Assembly (NCBI RefSeq): GCF_004153195.1
Contig: NZ_SEMC01000013.1
Location: 1 to 64,000 of the forward strand
Length of the DNA: 64,000 bases
Direction: 5' to 3'
Origin: Sporolactobacillus sp. THM19-2
GTDB taxonomy: Bacteria > Bacillota > Bacilli > Bacillales > Sporolactobacillaceae
Shown: piece by piece, positions 26,985 through 36,098 of the stretch
Position numbering within the stretch: the stretch's first letter is position 1
Layout: every line of letters starts with the position of its first letter
Position numbers and translations under genes: made by a program
Notes under the pieces: model-generated
Database searches by the model: none
What the model was told of the DNA's origin: nothing
What the model saw: the letters and a program-made list of their open reading frames with translations, nothing else

Positions 26985-27017
26985 AAAAAAATGGATAAGC
27001 AGGATCAATTCCTGCTT
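26985..27017 (-). terminator. Terminator of the coat-protein gene
   Basis: On the minus strand AAGCAGG / CCTGCTT with a 7-nt loop overlaps the stop codon and is followed by a run of T (A run at 26985-26991 on the plus strand). Confidence 0.75.
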
Positions 27018-27523
27018 TAATGCTGATATGAAAGTGCCTTGTTTGCCAGGTTTACATCATTCTGTAAAAGTTGAGTTAAGTCATAGGAAGGATAGTAGCT
27101 GCGTTCCAGCATGTAATTGAAAACGGTGGCATGAAGGTCGATGGCAGCAAGTATTTGCCGGGTTAATACCTGCCTGAGTGCTGGGGTTGCCGTTTCGGTA
27201 ATCGCGATTGCATAACTTCTGACTGACGTTTTGGCGAAACCTAACAGATTTCCGGCATAAAATGCTGGATCAAGCGCTACATTATCCCGTTCTGGCCGTG
27301 GAACATACGGGTAAAACTGCAGTAATTCGCGGAGATTGTTGCTGATTCCATCAATTGCTTTCGTGTAAATCTGTTTAAGTTCAGGATCGTGAACCATCGG
27401 ACTGGCGAACTTCAATCGCATCAGACTGATCGATTGAAAAGCGACAAGTTCGTGCATGTCAAGGGTCTCGTGCCAGGCTAGATGTTGCTGCTGTCCATCA
27501 TGATCCTTGTTTATCATGTTCAT
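27017..27523 (-). CDS. Coat F-domain spore coat protein (YhcQ-like)
   Basis: 168 residues. An N-terminal [22 protein letters not shown] segment and a C-terminal [22 protein letters not shown] are typical of CotF/YhcQ-type ferritin-like helical proteins in Bacilli spore coats. GAGGAGG lies 7 nt before the ATG. Monocistronic with its own terminator. It is evidence that the organism makes endospores. Timing of expression (sigma E, K or G) cannot be read with confidence from the upstream sequence. Confidence 0.8.
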   Translation of the reverse strand: MNMINKDHDGQQQHLAWHETLDMHELVAFQSISLMRLKFASPMVHDPELKQIYTKAIDGISNNLRELLQFYPYVPRPERDNVALDPAFYAGNLLGFAKTSVRSYAIAITETATPALRQVLTRQILAAIDLHATVFNYMLERSYYPSYDLTQLLQNDVNLANKALSYQH

Positions 27524-27623
27524 TTATTTTCCTCCTCGGGGGAATGTACCTTGTTAAATTTTTCAGGGGAACATCATCGGGACTTTGTCTCGTATCAATT
27601 GGGCTTGTATTCTGGAGGTTATC

Positions 27624-27737
27624 ATGATGAGTAAAATCATAAATATTCCAAGGGTCATGGTCCTTATTGGAGATGTTTCAGGTGAAGTCCCGGGACGAGC
27701 CGAGAAAAGTCATCATTTAATCCGTTTCACCGGCTAA
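27624..27737 (+). CDS. Possible 37-residue small ORF
   Basis: ATGATG preceded by CTGGAGGTTATC, an excellent ribosome site, opens a 37-codon frame (MMSKIINIPRVMVLIGDV...) in an otherwise empty interval of about 470 nt. No homology is recognised, no terminator is visible, and composition does not prove coding. Listed because the ribosome site is strong. The longer ORF at 27766-27999 lacks such support. Confidence 0.3.
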   Translation: MMSKIINIPRVMVLIGDVSGEVPGRAEKSHHLIRFTG

Positions 27738-27992
27738 TGAACTCTTCTTCACGCATCCCTTTGTTGTGATGCTGCTCCTCCCAACAAATCTTTCTGACTG
27801 TGAGAAATGCGGGACGATGGAAAACTATATCAGGGTAACCAAGTCCGGATTCAGTCCGATCAACTGTAAAAAGTTCAGAATTATGGTATTATTTATGTAT
27901 TCCAAAATGAAAGGTGTGATGTCTTATGCAACAACTCTTCGCTATCAGATCACGTCAGGTCGTTCAATTTTATATGAAGGGAAGGCATCACA

Positions 27993-28538
27993 TTGTTAAC
28001 GGGAGAAAAAATCGAACTGAGGCCGGTTTCCCGGTCGGATTTGAAAAACCAGTATCAATGGAGAAATCTTGAGTCGTTCGCCAATCTGGCTGCAGGTTCA
28101 TGGTCTTTTTCATTCAACAACACGCCGCTCGAAACGATGGAAGCATCATATGAAAAAAACCTTACGACGGTCGATAAGAAGGAAGGCTGTGTCTTCTCAA
28201 TTTATACGTTAGACGATGAAAAGCACATCGGCCAGTGCGATTATCGCGATGTCAATCTGGTCACACGAGCGGCTACCATCGGGATATCGATTGGCGACAG
28301 CAACTATTGGGACCATGGTTACGGAACGGATGCCATGCGGACATTAATCCGTCATCTGTTCCGCAGTATGAATCTGAGACGCGTTCAGCTGGATACCTGG
28401 AGCGGCAACCACCGGGCAATCAAGGCTTATCAGAAATGCGGGTTCATCATCGAGGGGCGTCTCAGAGACAATGAATATGTTGACGGCAGCTATTATGACA
28501 CAATCGTCATGGGTCTGCTGCGGACACAGAATGAATGA
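27993..28538 (+). CDS. RimJ/RimL-type GNAT acetyltransferase
   Basis: 181 residues from a TTG start with GAAGGGAAGG upstream. N-terminal LTGEKIELRPVSRSDL, the central IGISIGDSNYWDHGYGTDAMRTLI acetyl-CoA-binding region and the C-terminal NHRAIKAYQKCGFIIEGRLRD are diagnostic of the Acetyltransf_3 group that modifies protein N-termini or small amines. A strong terminator follows. Confidence 0.87.
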   Translation: MLTGEKIELRPVSRSDLKNQYQWRNLESFANLAAGSWSFSFNNTPLETMEASYEKNLTTVDKKEGCVFSIYTLDDEKHIGQCDYRDVNLVTRAATIGISIGDSNYWDHGYGTDAMRTLIRHLFRSMNLRRVQLDTWSGNHRAIKAYQKCGFIIEGRLRDNEYVDGSYYDTIVMGLLRTQNE

Positions 28539-28581
28539 GTATTGTCAATGACAGCGGATTGAAACAGATTTCTTCCGTAGT

Positions 28582-28611
28582 CAGCCCTTCGAACTGAAGG
28601 GCTGTTTTTTT
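28582..28611 (+). terminator. Terminator of the acetyltransferase gene
   Basis: CAGCCCTTC / GAAGGGCTG with a 5-nt loop and seven T. Confidence 0.93.
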
Positions 28612-28730
28612 GCGACGATAAAATTGGGTGGAATCATTCACGAAAAGTAAAAGCCAAACTAAGCATGATCGAAATCTGATTCACAGGTTCACAAACGCTG
28701 TCAAGTGAATTTTCACCAATGAATCATTGC

Positions 28731-29558
28731 CTATTCTGACCGATGAGTATTCTTCAGAAAAAAGTTTAAAACAATCTCAGTGAATCGTTCTGGAGACTCT
28801 AAATTTGCCAGGTGTCCCGCATCGGGTAGGACCAATCTTTGAGCGGAAGGTATTTCTTTGCATATAAATTTGGAAATATCACGGAAATCCTGAATATCAT
28901 AAGCCCCATTTATCAGGAGGACCGGGATCTTAATATCTTTTATTTTGGTAATATTGTCCTCTGCTTCAATTTCAACACAAGGAGCATCTGGCTCTGGTTT
29001 CGTTAAGGATTGCATCTGCATATCTGTTACTAAGTCTTTAATCTTTGGGTCTACAGCGTTCGGCTCTCTCCCTCCCAGTACCCATGTCTTGTAGTTAAGG
29101 AGAGCAGTTTCTTCTTTTTTGCCATTTTTTAATAAATGCTCTTCTTCTTTTTCAAATTGTTGCAGAAACAAAGAATCTTTCCATCCACCTATAGCAGGGG
29201 ATAACAGCGCTAAACTCAAGCAACTTTCAGGGTGATCCAGATAATAGTCAATCGCTATTTTTCCTCCAAAAGAAGCTCCGAGGATATGGACTTTGTTGAT
29301 ACGCAAATGATGAAGCAGTTCATGAATCATCTTATTATAAGACAAGTTTCCACCAACAAATTCGCTTAATCCATATCCTGGAAGATCCAATCGGACGACA
29401 CAAAAGTGGTTTGCCAATACATGAAATTCATGATCCCACATACGAGAATCGGCAATACCTGCATGAATGAATAGTAAGTGCTCACCGATGCCTTTCGTTT
29501 CATAATACACGTTAGCACCTGTTGCTTTAAAAATTCCCTTTTCTTCATGTACATTCAC
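28731..29558 (-). CDS. Alpha/beta hydrolase
   Basis: 275 residues with the canonical fold order: HAGIADSRMW oxyanion region, nucleophile elbow GASFGG near 96, acid NGAYDIQDF near 220 and catalytic histidine in DAGHLANLESPERF. The elbow has A rather than the common H/W after the first G. GGAGGTGA precedes the ATG at somewhat long spacing. Substrate unknown. Adjacent rodA-like gene is upstream on the same strand. Confidence 0.82.
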   Translation of the reverse strand: MNVHEEKGIFKATGANVYYETKGIGEHLLFIHAGIADSRMWDHEFHVLANHFCVVRLDLPGYGLSEFVGGNLSYNKMIHELLHHLRINKVHILGASFGGKIAIDYYLDHPESCLSLALLSPAIGGWKDSLFLQQFEKEEEHLLKNGKKEETALLNYKTWVLGGREPNAVDPKIKDLVTDMQMQSLTKPEPDAPCVEIEAEDNITKIKDIKIPVLLINGAYDIQDFRDISKFICKEIPSAQRLVLPDAGHLANLESPERFTEIVLNFFLKNTHRSE

Positions 29559-29626
29559 TATATCCGTTCACCTCCACTCGTAAAAACCGCAAAGAAAGAG
29601 GCCGCTCCCCGCGCCTCTTTCTGCAC

Positions 29627-30793
29627 TTACGTGAACATAAACTTTTGTGTCTGTATTCGCACACTCTGCACGATTCCAATACAGATCATACTCGACAACA
29701 GGGAACTGCCTCCATAGCTCAGAAAAGGCAGCGTCAGACCGGTAATTGGCATGATCTGGATCGTCATACCGATATTCTCAAAGACCTGGAACATGATCAT
29801 GCCCACGATACCGGTGCACATATAACTTCCGAACGGATCATGGGTATCGACTGCTGTCCGGACAATTCGCGAGATCAGTAAGAAATACAGCAGAACGACG
29901 GTCACCGCACCGACGAAACCGAATGTCCCGCCGATGACAGAAAAAATAAAGTCATTATAGGCTTCAGGAAGTGAAATGGCCGCATTATAGCCGTGATGGA
30001 AAAATTCACCGGAACCGATAGAATTCAGTGACTGTATCAGCTGATATCCCTGTTCGTTTCTGAACTGATAAGGATTCTGCCAGGCAAGGAAACGGTCTTT
30101 CTGGTGACTTTTCAGTATCAGATCAATAATAAAGGGAAATTTAAACCAGCTGATCACGAAAAATACAAGACCACTGACGATCATTCCCATGATTGCCGTG
30201 ATTAATTTCCAGCTGATCCCGCTAACGATGATCATCGATACAATGATACTGAAAAAGACCAGAGACATACCAAGATCCGGCTGAATAAAAACGAGTATAA
30301 ACGGTGGAAGTGAAATCAGAGCCAGTTTCCCAATCAGCAGAAGATCCTCTCTCATACCGCGAATCTGATACTGTTCATTATGCTTATCGATCGTTGCAGC
30401 CAGAGAGATAATCAAGAACAGTTTCATAAATTCTGATGGCTGAAGTTGACCGATACCAGGGAGTGCATACCAGCTCCAGGCACCATGTGAATCATCAACC
30501 AGTGGAATCGGCAGCCCGAGCTGAGCCAGAGTCAGCCCGAAAAGCAGGAACATGCCCAATCCGTAAAATATCCAGTGCATGCGTTTTAATCGATCATAGT
30601 CCATGATCATAATTAAAGAAGCAATCAGAAAACTGAATATATACCATCCAATCTGCCGATAGGCAAGGCTCATCGCCCGACTGCCTGTTTCATTCAGAGG
30701 TGCATAATATATGGAAATAAAACTGATACAGGCAAAAAGAAAGATGATAAAAACCATTGTATAGTCAATTTTTGATAACACATTTCTGTTCAT
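29627..30793 (-). CDS. RodA/FtsW/SpoVE family (SEDS) peptidoglycan polymerase, RodA-like
   Basis: 388-residue, ten-segment membrane protein. SEDS landmarks: YDRLKRMHW, GAWSWYALPGIGQLQPSEFMKLF, FVIQPDLG-type segment (FIQPDLGMSLVF), YQLIQSLNSIGSGEFFHHG and the C-terminal PFLSYGGSSLLSSM. These enzymes polymerise lipid II with a partner class B PBP, not encoded nearby. Length is close to B. subtilis RodA (about 390). AAAGGGATATC precedes the ATG. Confidence 0.88.
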   Translation of the reverse strand: MNRNVLSKIDYTMVFIIFLFACISFISIYYAPLNETGSRAMSLAYRQIGWYIFSFLIASLIMIMDYDRLKRMHWIFYGLGMFLLFGLTLAQLGLPIPLVDDSHGAWSWYALPGIGQLQPSEFMKLFLIISLAATIDKHNEQYQIRGMREDLLLIGKLALISLPPFILVFIQPDLGMSLVFFSIIVSMIIVSGISWKLITAIMGMIVSGLVFFVISWFKFPFIIDLILKSHQKDRFLAWQNPYQFRNEQGYQLIQSLNSIGSGEFFHHGYNAAISLPEAYNDFIFSVIGGTFGFVGAVTVVLLYFLLISRIVRTAVDTHDPFGSYMCTGIVGMIMFQVFENIGMTIQIMPITGLTLPFLSYGGSSLLSSMICIGIVQSVRIQTQKFMFT

Positions 30794-31107
30794 AATGATA
30801 TCCCTTTATACTGTGATTCCTGTTTAATGAAGAAAAACTGGCGCCTGCTGAGCCATAGTTACCCTCACACTAATTCGCATATTTTTTACGTTCTTATCAT
30901 GTAAACAAGTCAACTGCACTTTACCAATCATAGCTTAAAGTCAATAAAAAAGAAATAAGGAGGGGGACGCGCCCATTAAAATATTATTCGTTGATCAGTC
31001 CTGTTTTCCTGACTATCCATGATCGCTGTCGTCAAAAATATCTGCCGGCGTTTCCATGTGAATTATTGAACGCGGACTGGGTCAGGACGCGTGTACCGGT
31101 TAAATGA
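30794..31107. other. Divergent promoter region between rodA-like and fabI
   Basis: No gene is supported. Candidate -35 like hexamers occur on both strands (for example TTGACT on the minus strand) but no convincing pair could be fixed for the rodA-like gene. Confidence 0.35.
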
Positions 31108-31113
31108 TATAAT
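31105..31113 (+). promoter_or_regulatory. Putative extended -10 promoter of fabI
   Basis: TGATATAAT (TG-N-TATAAT) lies 33 nt before the fabI ATG. No FapR palindrome was recognised around it. Confidence 0.55.
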
Positions 31114-31145
31114 AATCTCGGGATACATATCTGGGAGGTTTGAAA

Positions 31146-31922
31146 ATGGAACTGACACTTGAAGGACGCACTTATGTGGTGATGGGTGTGGCAAATAAAA
31201 GAAGTATTGCCTGGGGAATCGCTCAGGCACTCGACCGGGCCGGAGCCAGACTGATTTTTACCTACAATAATGAACGGTTCCGTGAGTCGATTGAAAAGCT
31301 GGCAGCTACTCTTCATGGTAAAAAAAGTCTGTTTTACCCGTGCGATGTGACGAGTGATGAAGAAATCAAAACGACTTTCTCAAAAATTAAAGAAGATGCC
31401 GGGGTGATTCATGGACTCGCTCATTGCATCGCTTTCGCCAGAAAAGAGGAACTGGGCGGCGAATATATGAATACGACACGTGAGGGTTTCCTCCTGGCTC
31501 AGAATATCAGCGCTTATTCTCTCACAGCAGTTCTGAAGGAAGCCAGAAGTCTGATGACGGAAGGGGGCAGCGTCGTCACGATGACTTATCTTGGTGGTGA
31601 GCGGGTTGTGACCAACTACAATGTCATGGGTGTAGCCAAAGCAAGCCTGGATGCCAGTGTCAAATACCTGGCAGGTGACCTGGGTAAGGACAATATTCGT
31701 GTCAATGCGATCTCCGCCGGCCCTGTCCGGACTTTGTCTGCAAAAGGCATCTCCGGCTTTAACAATGTACTGAAGGTGATCGAAGAGAAAGCACCTCTCA
31801 GGCGCTCGATCAGCCCGGAAGATGTGGGAAACACGGCCCTGTTCCTTTTCAGTGATCTTGCAAAAAACATCACCGGCGAAACGATTCATGTCGATGCCGG
31901 ATTTAATATTGTCGGACTCTGA
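31146..31922 (+). CDS. fabI: Enoyl-[acyl-carrier-protein] reductase (NADH), FabI
   Basis: 258-residue short-chain dehydrogenase-type enzyme reducing enoyl-ACP in fatty acid elongation; target class of triclosan. The cofactor segment VMGVANKRSIAWGIAQAL is characteristic of FabI, and the Tyr-x6-Lys pair Y158/K165 lies in YNVMGVAKASL. GGGAGG is 7 nt before the ATG at 31146; an in-frame TTG at 31140 is too close. Monocistronic with a strong terminator. Confidence 0.96.
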   Translation: MELTLEGRTYVVMGVANKRSIAWGIAQALDRAGARLIFTYNNERFRESIEKLAATLHGKKSLFYPCDVTSDEEIKTTFSKIKEDAGVIHGLAHCIAFARKEELGGEYMNTTREGFLLAQNISAYSLTAVLKEARSLMTEGGSVVTMTYLGGERVVTNYNVMGVAKASLDASVKYLAGDLGKDNIRVNAISAGPVRTLSAKGISGFNNVLKVIEEKAPLRRSISPEDVGNTALFLFSDLAKNITGETIHVDAGFNIVGL

Positions 31923-31942
31923 TACGGCATGCTATCCGGAAT

Positions 31943-31984
31943 AACGTCCCTGTCCTCATCCTGAGGCCGGGGACGTTTTTTTAG
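31943..31984 (+). terminator. Terminator of fabI
   Basis: AACGTCCC / GGGACGTT with inner CCTCA-tcc-TGAGG pairing, followed by T run. Confidence 0.9.
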
Positions 31985-32157
31985 TTCACACTTAAGATAT
32001 GATAAAAAAATTCGCAATAACGCAAGCCCCCTGATGGCCGGCTACTCGCGAGGCGGTCAGTCTTTCTTCATTCAAGATCGAAAATGGGCCGATGACTATA
32101 CCGGAACACAGGCAGGTGCATATAGTGTCACGAAACCATTTGCGGGAGGGAATTAAA

Positions 32158-32400
32158 TTGCCTGAGGAGAAAAGAGAACCGAAAACGATTCATGTCGATA
32201 AACTGATCATCAAAGCGGATGAAGTGGTTTTTCAGCAAAACAGCCGGCATCCCCATTCCGATTTTGACAGAGGAGTCAGACATCCTGTCAGACGGGATAT
32301 CTGGGGATTTCCAATACCGGGGACATTTCACGAACAGGAAACAAGAGCAGAGGGCCCTGCTGAAGAACATGAGGATGCCAAAGCGAAAGAAGAAAAATAA
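32158..32400 (+). CDS. Small hydrophilic protein of unknown function (about 80 aa)
   Basis: TTG start with GGGAGGG upstream gives about 80 residues, MPEEKREPKTIHVDKLIIKAD..., rich in charged residues, with RRDIWGFPIPG near the middle and a Glu/Lys-rich tail. An upstream in-frame ATG (32092) lacks a ribosome site. No membrane segment or signal peptide. I do not recognise a named family. It lies downstream of fabI, where B. subtilis carries spore coat genes, but nothing in the sequence shows it is a coat protein. Confidence 0.6.
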   Translation: MPEEKREPKTIHVDKLIIKADEVVFQQNSRHPHSDFDRGVRHPVRRDIWGFPIPGTFHEQETRAEGPAEEHEDAKAKEEK

Positions 32401-32494
32401 ACAATAGCATCCTGATCAATCCCGGTCCGGGTCAGAAAACGGGCCGGATTATTTTCCTGCATGCATTTATCCCGCATTAACGGGCAGTAAGACA

Positions 32495-32607
32495 GGGCCA
32501 TGAGGGTAAACGAACTGGCACCGGGTGGGGGTAACTGCCCGCAGCTGCCTGATGGGTTCAACTAACAATCAGTGGGGTATAAAGCTCCCCCACTGATTAA
32601 AGTTTTC
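32495..32607 (+). repeat. Dispersed intergenic hairpin repeat, copy B (compact form)
   Basis: Starts GGGCCATGAGGG. The terminal hairpin is perfect: AATCAGTGGGG (32567-32577) with CCCCACTGATT (32588-32598), 10-nt loop, then AAAGTTTTCC. It sits between convergent genes and reaches to within a few bases of the YetF-like stop codon, so it could act as terminator for both sides. It lacks the long internal insert seen in copies A and D. Confidence 0.82.
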
Positions 32608-32608
32608 C

Positions 32609-33292
32609 TTATTCTGAACGAGACTGGACAAAAAGGCCTTCTTCCTTTGTCCATTCGGCAATCATCACGTCTTCAGGCTTATCAATGTTCAGTCGTTTCA
32701 GTTCCTGATTCAGCCACGCTTCACTCTTTCCTGCCCGACTCAAATTTCGTTTGATCACGATCCCGTCACTGATCAGCGTTATCGGAAGGGTAACGGAACG
32801 GGCAGGCAGATCAAGATCGCGGCGTGTCGCCTGATCTAATTCCGGTTTTTTAATGATTGATACTTTTCCATTAGGTTCAAGAACGGCGAATTGAACTTCT
32901 TTTATAGAAAAGATATTTCGATCACGGAGCAGCATCTGCAAATGATTTATATCTACTTTATTTTTTTTCAGTTCCTGTCTGTTGATCTTGCCGTTACTGA
33001 TGACGAGTGCAGGCTGACTCTCGAAGAAACCGCGGGAAAGATGGAATTTTAAGGTGATAAAATCGATCAGAAAAATGAGCACGCCCCAGAAGAAAATAGC
33101 AAACAGGATTTTGATGATATGCGTTTCAGGATCATATATTGCACCGCTGACGAAGTCGCCGACAACGATCATGGAAATAAAATCAAAAGGTGTGGCTTCC
33201 GACATGGATGCCCTGCCCATCACCTTTGTCAATAAAATCAACCCGAATAATCCCACACTAAGTTCAATCATGATGGATCCGAACGACTCCAA
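32609..33292 (-). CDS. DUF421 / YetF family membrane protein
   Basis: 227 residues. Two to three N-terminal membrane helices (with LTKVMGRASMSEATPFDFISMIVVGD) are followed by a soluble YetF domain (FFESQPALVISNGKINRQELKK, then LRDRNIFSIKEVQFAVLEPNGKVSII). Several paralogues occur in Bacillus, some affecting spore germination; the biochemical role is unknown. TTG start at 33292 with GGAGGG 9 nt upstream; ATG 33271 is an alternative. Confidence 0.85.
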   Translation of the reverse strand: MESFGSIMIELSVGLFGLILLTKVMGRASMSEATPFDFISMIVVGDFVSGAIYDPETHIIKILFAIFFWGVLIFLIDFITLKFHLSRGFFESQPALVISNGKINRQELKKNKVDINHLQMLLRDRNIFSIKEVQFAVLEPNGKVSIIKKPELDQATRRDLDLPARSVTLPITLISDGIVIKRNLSRAGKSEAWLNQELKRLNIDKPEDVMIAEWTKEEGLFVQSRSE

Positions 33293-33433
33293 AGCGAGTG
33301 ACCCTCCTCACAAGTACATGCCGGCAACTGAATATAAGCCTGACTTATCATGTACATTCCGGCATGGATTATGCATCGGGTGACCGGGCAGTCTCCTTGC
33401 ATCGTGGATAAGTGGTGCGCTATGATATAATGG

Positions 33434-34168
33434 TTACATCTTTAAACCATATTTTTCAATCAGGGCACGTTTTATATCCGGCTGCCAGAATCGCCACGTA
33501 TGAATTCCGCCACTTTCTACAAAAATATAGTGATCAGGTTCGCGACTGGAAAGGATGCGGTGCAGTTCACGATTGGGTTCCAGAAAGTTTTCCGTTGTCC
33601 CTCTTGTCGTTTTCACCGCCGTTTCGCCTCTTCCTGTTGAATGATAGATGAATGAAGGCAGGTGCGTGGCCGACCTGATCTGCTGCATCATCTTACGGCT
33701 GCCGCAGTAAGGGGACTGCATGATGACACTGTCAAACAGATCCGGCCGGTTAAGCGCTGTCATCAGGGAGATCGTTCCACCCAGAGAGTCGCCGATTAAT
33801 GTGCGGTCTTCTGGTGCTTCACTGATTGACCGCGTCGACGCGACAATCGGGAGCACGTCTTCAGATAACGCAGAAAGGTATGCCTGATACAGCGAACCTT
33901 CAGGATAGTAGAGATCCCATCGTGATGCCGGGGTTTCGTAGGGAATGGCAACGATAATCACTGGCCGGATTACTCCACCTGTAATCCATTTATCTGCCGT
34001 ACTGGCCAGGCGTCCGATTTGAATATAGTCCCGTCCATCCTGAGCGATCAGTAAAGGATAGTTCTGATATGTGGTGTAATCAGGAGGAGTGTAGCAAATA
34101 ACAGGAAGTATTCGATTCAGGGATTTGCTTTCTATCTGCATATCTGACATTTGTCCGGATAGTTTCAT
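33434..34168 (-). CDS. Putative esterase (EsteraseD/Fes-like, alpha/beta hydrolase)
   Basis: About 244 residues from ATG 34168 (GGAGTGAT upstream; the longer ATG at 34192 has no ribosome site). Family signs: PLLIAQDGRDYIQIGRL, PASRWDLYYP and nucleophile elbow LIGDSLGGTISL, with the catalytic histidine in GGIHTWRFWQ. Enterochelin-esterase-like enzymes of this type act on diverse esters; the YbbA group of Bacillus is the nearest I can name. Substrate unknown. Confidence 0.82.
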   Translation of the reverse strand: MKLSGQMSDMQIESKSLNRILPVICYTPPDYTTYQNYPLLIAQDGRDYIQIGRLASTADKWITGGVIRPVIIVAIPYETPASRWDLYYPEGSLYQAYLSALSEDVLPIVASTRSISEAPEDRTLIGDSLGGTISLMTALNRPDLFDSVIMQSPYCGSRKMMQQIRSATHLPSFIYHSTGRGETAVKTTRGTTENFLEPNRELHRILSSREPDHYIFVESGGIHTWRFWQPDIKRALIEKYGLKM

Positions 34169-34300
34169 TTTTTGATCACTCCAGAAAGTCATTTTATATT
34201 ATATATTAGCATACACTGTCTACCGGAAGATCTGTGTCCGGAGATATTTTCAGCCGGGTAAATCGATTCATCGTGGTCTGTGAAAGGAGACAGAGATAGA

Positions 34301-34903
34301 ATGAAGGAAGAAAAATATTTAAAGAGCCTGACATATGCTCCCGGCCTGCCGGATGACGCTACTTTTTATTCTGCGCATAAAAAAAGGGTCACATCTCATG
34401 CGGTTTCCGAAGCTGCCGTTCGAGCGTTAAAGGAAAGAGGCGTCACGGTTTCGGATATAGCGGAAATCGTGTATGATCTTCAGAAGCCGTTCATGCCGCA
34501 TCTTACCAAAGAGGAATGTGAGGAGAATGTGCACGGCGCGCTGGCAAAACGTGAATTACAGCACGCTATCCTGGTGGGCATTGAGTTAGATAAACTGGCG
34601 GAAAAGAAGAGGCTGTCTGAGCCGCTGCAGTCGCTCGTAGATCAGGATGAAGGTCTGTTTGGTGTTGATGAAACCATTGCGCTCGGGGCGGTCTCCAGTT
34701 TTGGCAGCATTGCCGCCACGACCTTTGGTTATCTGGATAAAGTGAAGCCGAAGATCATCGGCAAGCTCGATCTGGAAGAGGGTGGCCGGGTGAACACATT
34801 CCTCGACGACCTTGTTGCAAGTATTGCCGCCGATGCATCCAGCCGGCTGGCACATCGTGTCAGAGACGAAGAGGAAAAGCGATTTAAAAAAGGGAAAAAA
34901 TAA
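34301..34903 (+). CDS. Phosphatidylglycerophosphatase A-like protein (YutG family)
   Basis: About 200 residues with the PgpA-like core: GVTVSDIAEIVYDLQKPFMPHLTKEEC, VHGALAKRELQHAILVGIELD, DEGLFGVDE and the C-terminal TFLDDLVASIAADASSRLAH. Length and motifs match YutG of Bacillus. The ATG at 34301 follows AAAGGAGA; the GTG at 34280 is upstream of it. It probably acts in phospholipid metabolism, but activity of the Bacillus group is less certain than that of E. coli PgpA. Confidence 0.82.
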   Translation: MKEEKYLKSLTYAPGLPDDATFYSAHKKRVTSHAVSEAAVRALKERGVTVSDIAEIVYDLQKPFMPHLTKEECEENVHGALAKRELQHAILVGIELDKLAEKKRLSEPLQSLVDQDEGLFGVDETIALGAVSSFGSIAATTFGYLDKVKPKIIGKLDLEEGGRVNTFLDDLVASIAADASSRLAHRVRDEEEKRFKKGKK

Positions 34904-34906
34904 TCG

Positions 34907-34946
34907 AAAGCACGGAATCGAATCTTTTCGTTTCTGTGCTTTTTTG
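34907..34946 (+). terminator. Terminator of the PgpA-like gene
   Basis: AAAGCACGGAA / TTCTGTGCTTT with one G-U pair and T run. Confidence 0.85.
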
Positions 34947-34984
34947 TTATAATATCCGTAATTCTCAGTAATACGATTGGATAA

Positions 34985-35650
34985 ATGCAGAATGGGGCGA
35001 TGACTGTGACTGCTTTTCTTATCATACATGGTTTTGGCGGAAGTACAGAGGGTCACTGGCAGGAGTGGCTGGCAAAAAAACTGCGGAAAGCAGGCTTTCC
35101 TGTCTATTTCCCGCAATTGCCTGACTGGTTTCATCCGGATAAAGACACTTGGCTGTCTGCGTTAAAAGAGACCATGGACAGAATTAAAGAAGAGAAGCTG
35201 GTCGTCGTGACGCATAGTCTCGGCTGCGTGCTCTGGCTTCATTATGCGGCTCTGAAAGCGGGCAGAAAAGCTGCCAGGGTGATTCTTGTATCGCCGCCAT
35301 CGCCACATCTGAGGCCGGGCGCTCTTCGTGTATTTTTTCCTGATTCACCGGAGAAGGAACGTCAGGCTGAAGAAAGTGTGCAACGTTTTTACCCGTTTCC
35401 GGCAGAGACAGGCATCCTTCAGTCAGCTGCAGATCGAACCGTGATTGTCGCTTCATCAACAGATCCTTTTCTGCCGGATCATTCGATTCTCGACTATACG
35501 GTGTACCAGGTGCCGATTATTCTGCTGCCCGACATGGGACATATCAATTTGAAAACGGGATACGGGCCATGGCCATGGATTCTTGATGTCTGTCTTCATG
35601 GCAGGGTCCCCGGTCCGACAGATCACGATGACGCCGAATACGGAGAATAA
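34985..35650 (+). CDS. RBBP9/YdeN family alpha/beta hydrolase
   Basis: 221 residues: LIIHGFGGSTEGHWQEWLAKKL at the N-terminus, nucleophile in VTHSLGCVLWLHY, acid in SSTDPFLP and histidine in DMGHINLKTGYGPWP, all as in the serine hydrolase RBBP9/YdeN group. Physiological substrate unknown. Start uncertain between ATG 34985 and ATG 35000; neither has a strong ribosome site. Confidence 0.85.
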   Translation: MQNGAMTVTAFLIIHGFGGSTEGHWQEWLAKKLRKAGFPVYFPQLPDWFHPDKDTWLSALKETMDRIKEEKLVVVTHSLGCVLWLHYAALKAGRKAARVILVSPPSPHLRPGALRVFFPDSPEKERQAEESVQRFYPFPAETGILQSAADRTVIVASSTDPFLPDHSILDYTVYQVPIILLPDMGHINLKTGYGPWPWILDVCLHGRVPGPTDHDDAEYGE

Positions 35651-35663
35651 GGTGATCGGATAA

Positions 35664-35701
35664 ATAAAACGCCGGCCGCAAATGATGGCCCGGCGTTTTA
35701 T
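35664..35701. terminator. Bidirectional terminator
   Basis: ATAAAACGCCGG / CCGGCGTTTTAT stem with A-rich left and T-rich right sides lies between the YdeN-like gene and a convergent small gene. Confidence 0.88.
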
Positions 35702-35860
35702 TTAGTTCGCTCTGCACGATTTACGGTATTCATTTTCCAGTTCTTTAACCGACAATTCATAGAGCTGATGGTTTCTCCTTTTATATATCCCTCTGCCTAA
35801 TAATTTTTCAATGAGAAATTCTTTTTTTCGATCGATGGCATTTGCTGTTCTGTCTGACAT
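35702..35860 (-). CDS. FbpA-like Fur-regulated small basic protein
   Basis: A 52-residue ORF (MSDRTANAIDRKKEFLIEK..., later GIYKRRNHQLYELSVKELE) with GGAAGGGA ribosome site. The pattern of basic helix, GIYK, and QLYELSVKELENEY matches the Fur_reg_FbpA family of Bacilli, small proteins that assist iron-sparing. No convincing Fur box was seen upstream, so iron control is inference from the family only. Confidence 0.7.
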   Translation of the reverse strand: MSDRTANAIDRKKEFLIEKLLGRGIYKRRNHQLYELSVKELENEYRKSCRAN

Positions 35861-36098
35861 GCTGTGGTCCCTTCCTTTCACCGTCCCTGAGTTCTGTTAT
35901 GAGAAGTAAGGCTGCATGCTTATTGGGTCAGGTCAGATCACCTTCCGGGTTCACGCCGGATACGGTAACAGTTATCTATTCGCGGGGCTGCACGGATTGC
36001 TGTCACTGAGGGGCTCAGCCTTCCAGAAGACCCGTTTAAATATGTCTGATTCACACCGAGTAAATTTTACGAAATAACAGATCAACTGTCTACTTGTT

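Noticed and set aside
27766-27999. 77-codon ORF before the RimJ/RimL-like gene
   Set aside because: No ribosome site, overlaps the start region of the acetyltransferase and has no protein character.
32502-32567. 21-residue peptide encoded in repeat copy B
   Set aside because: Copies A and C have different lengths between the conserved blocks, so the frame is not preserved.
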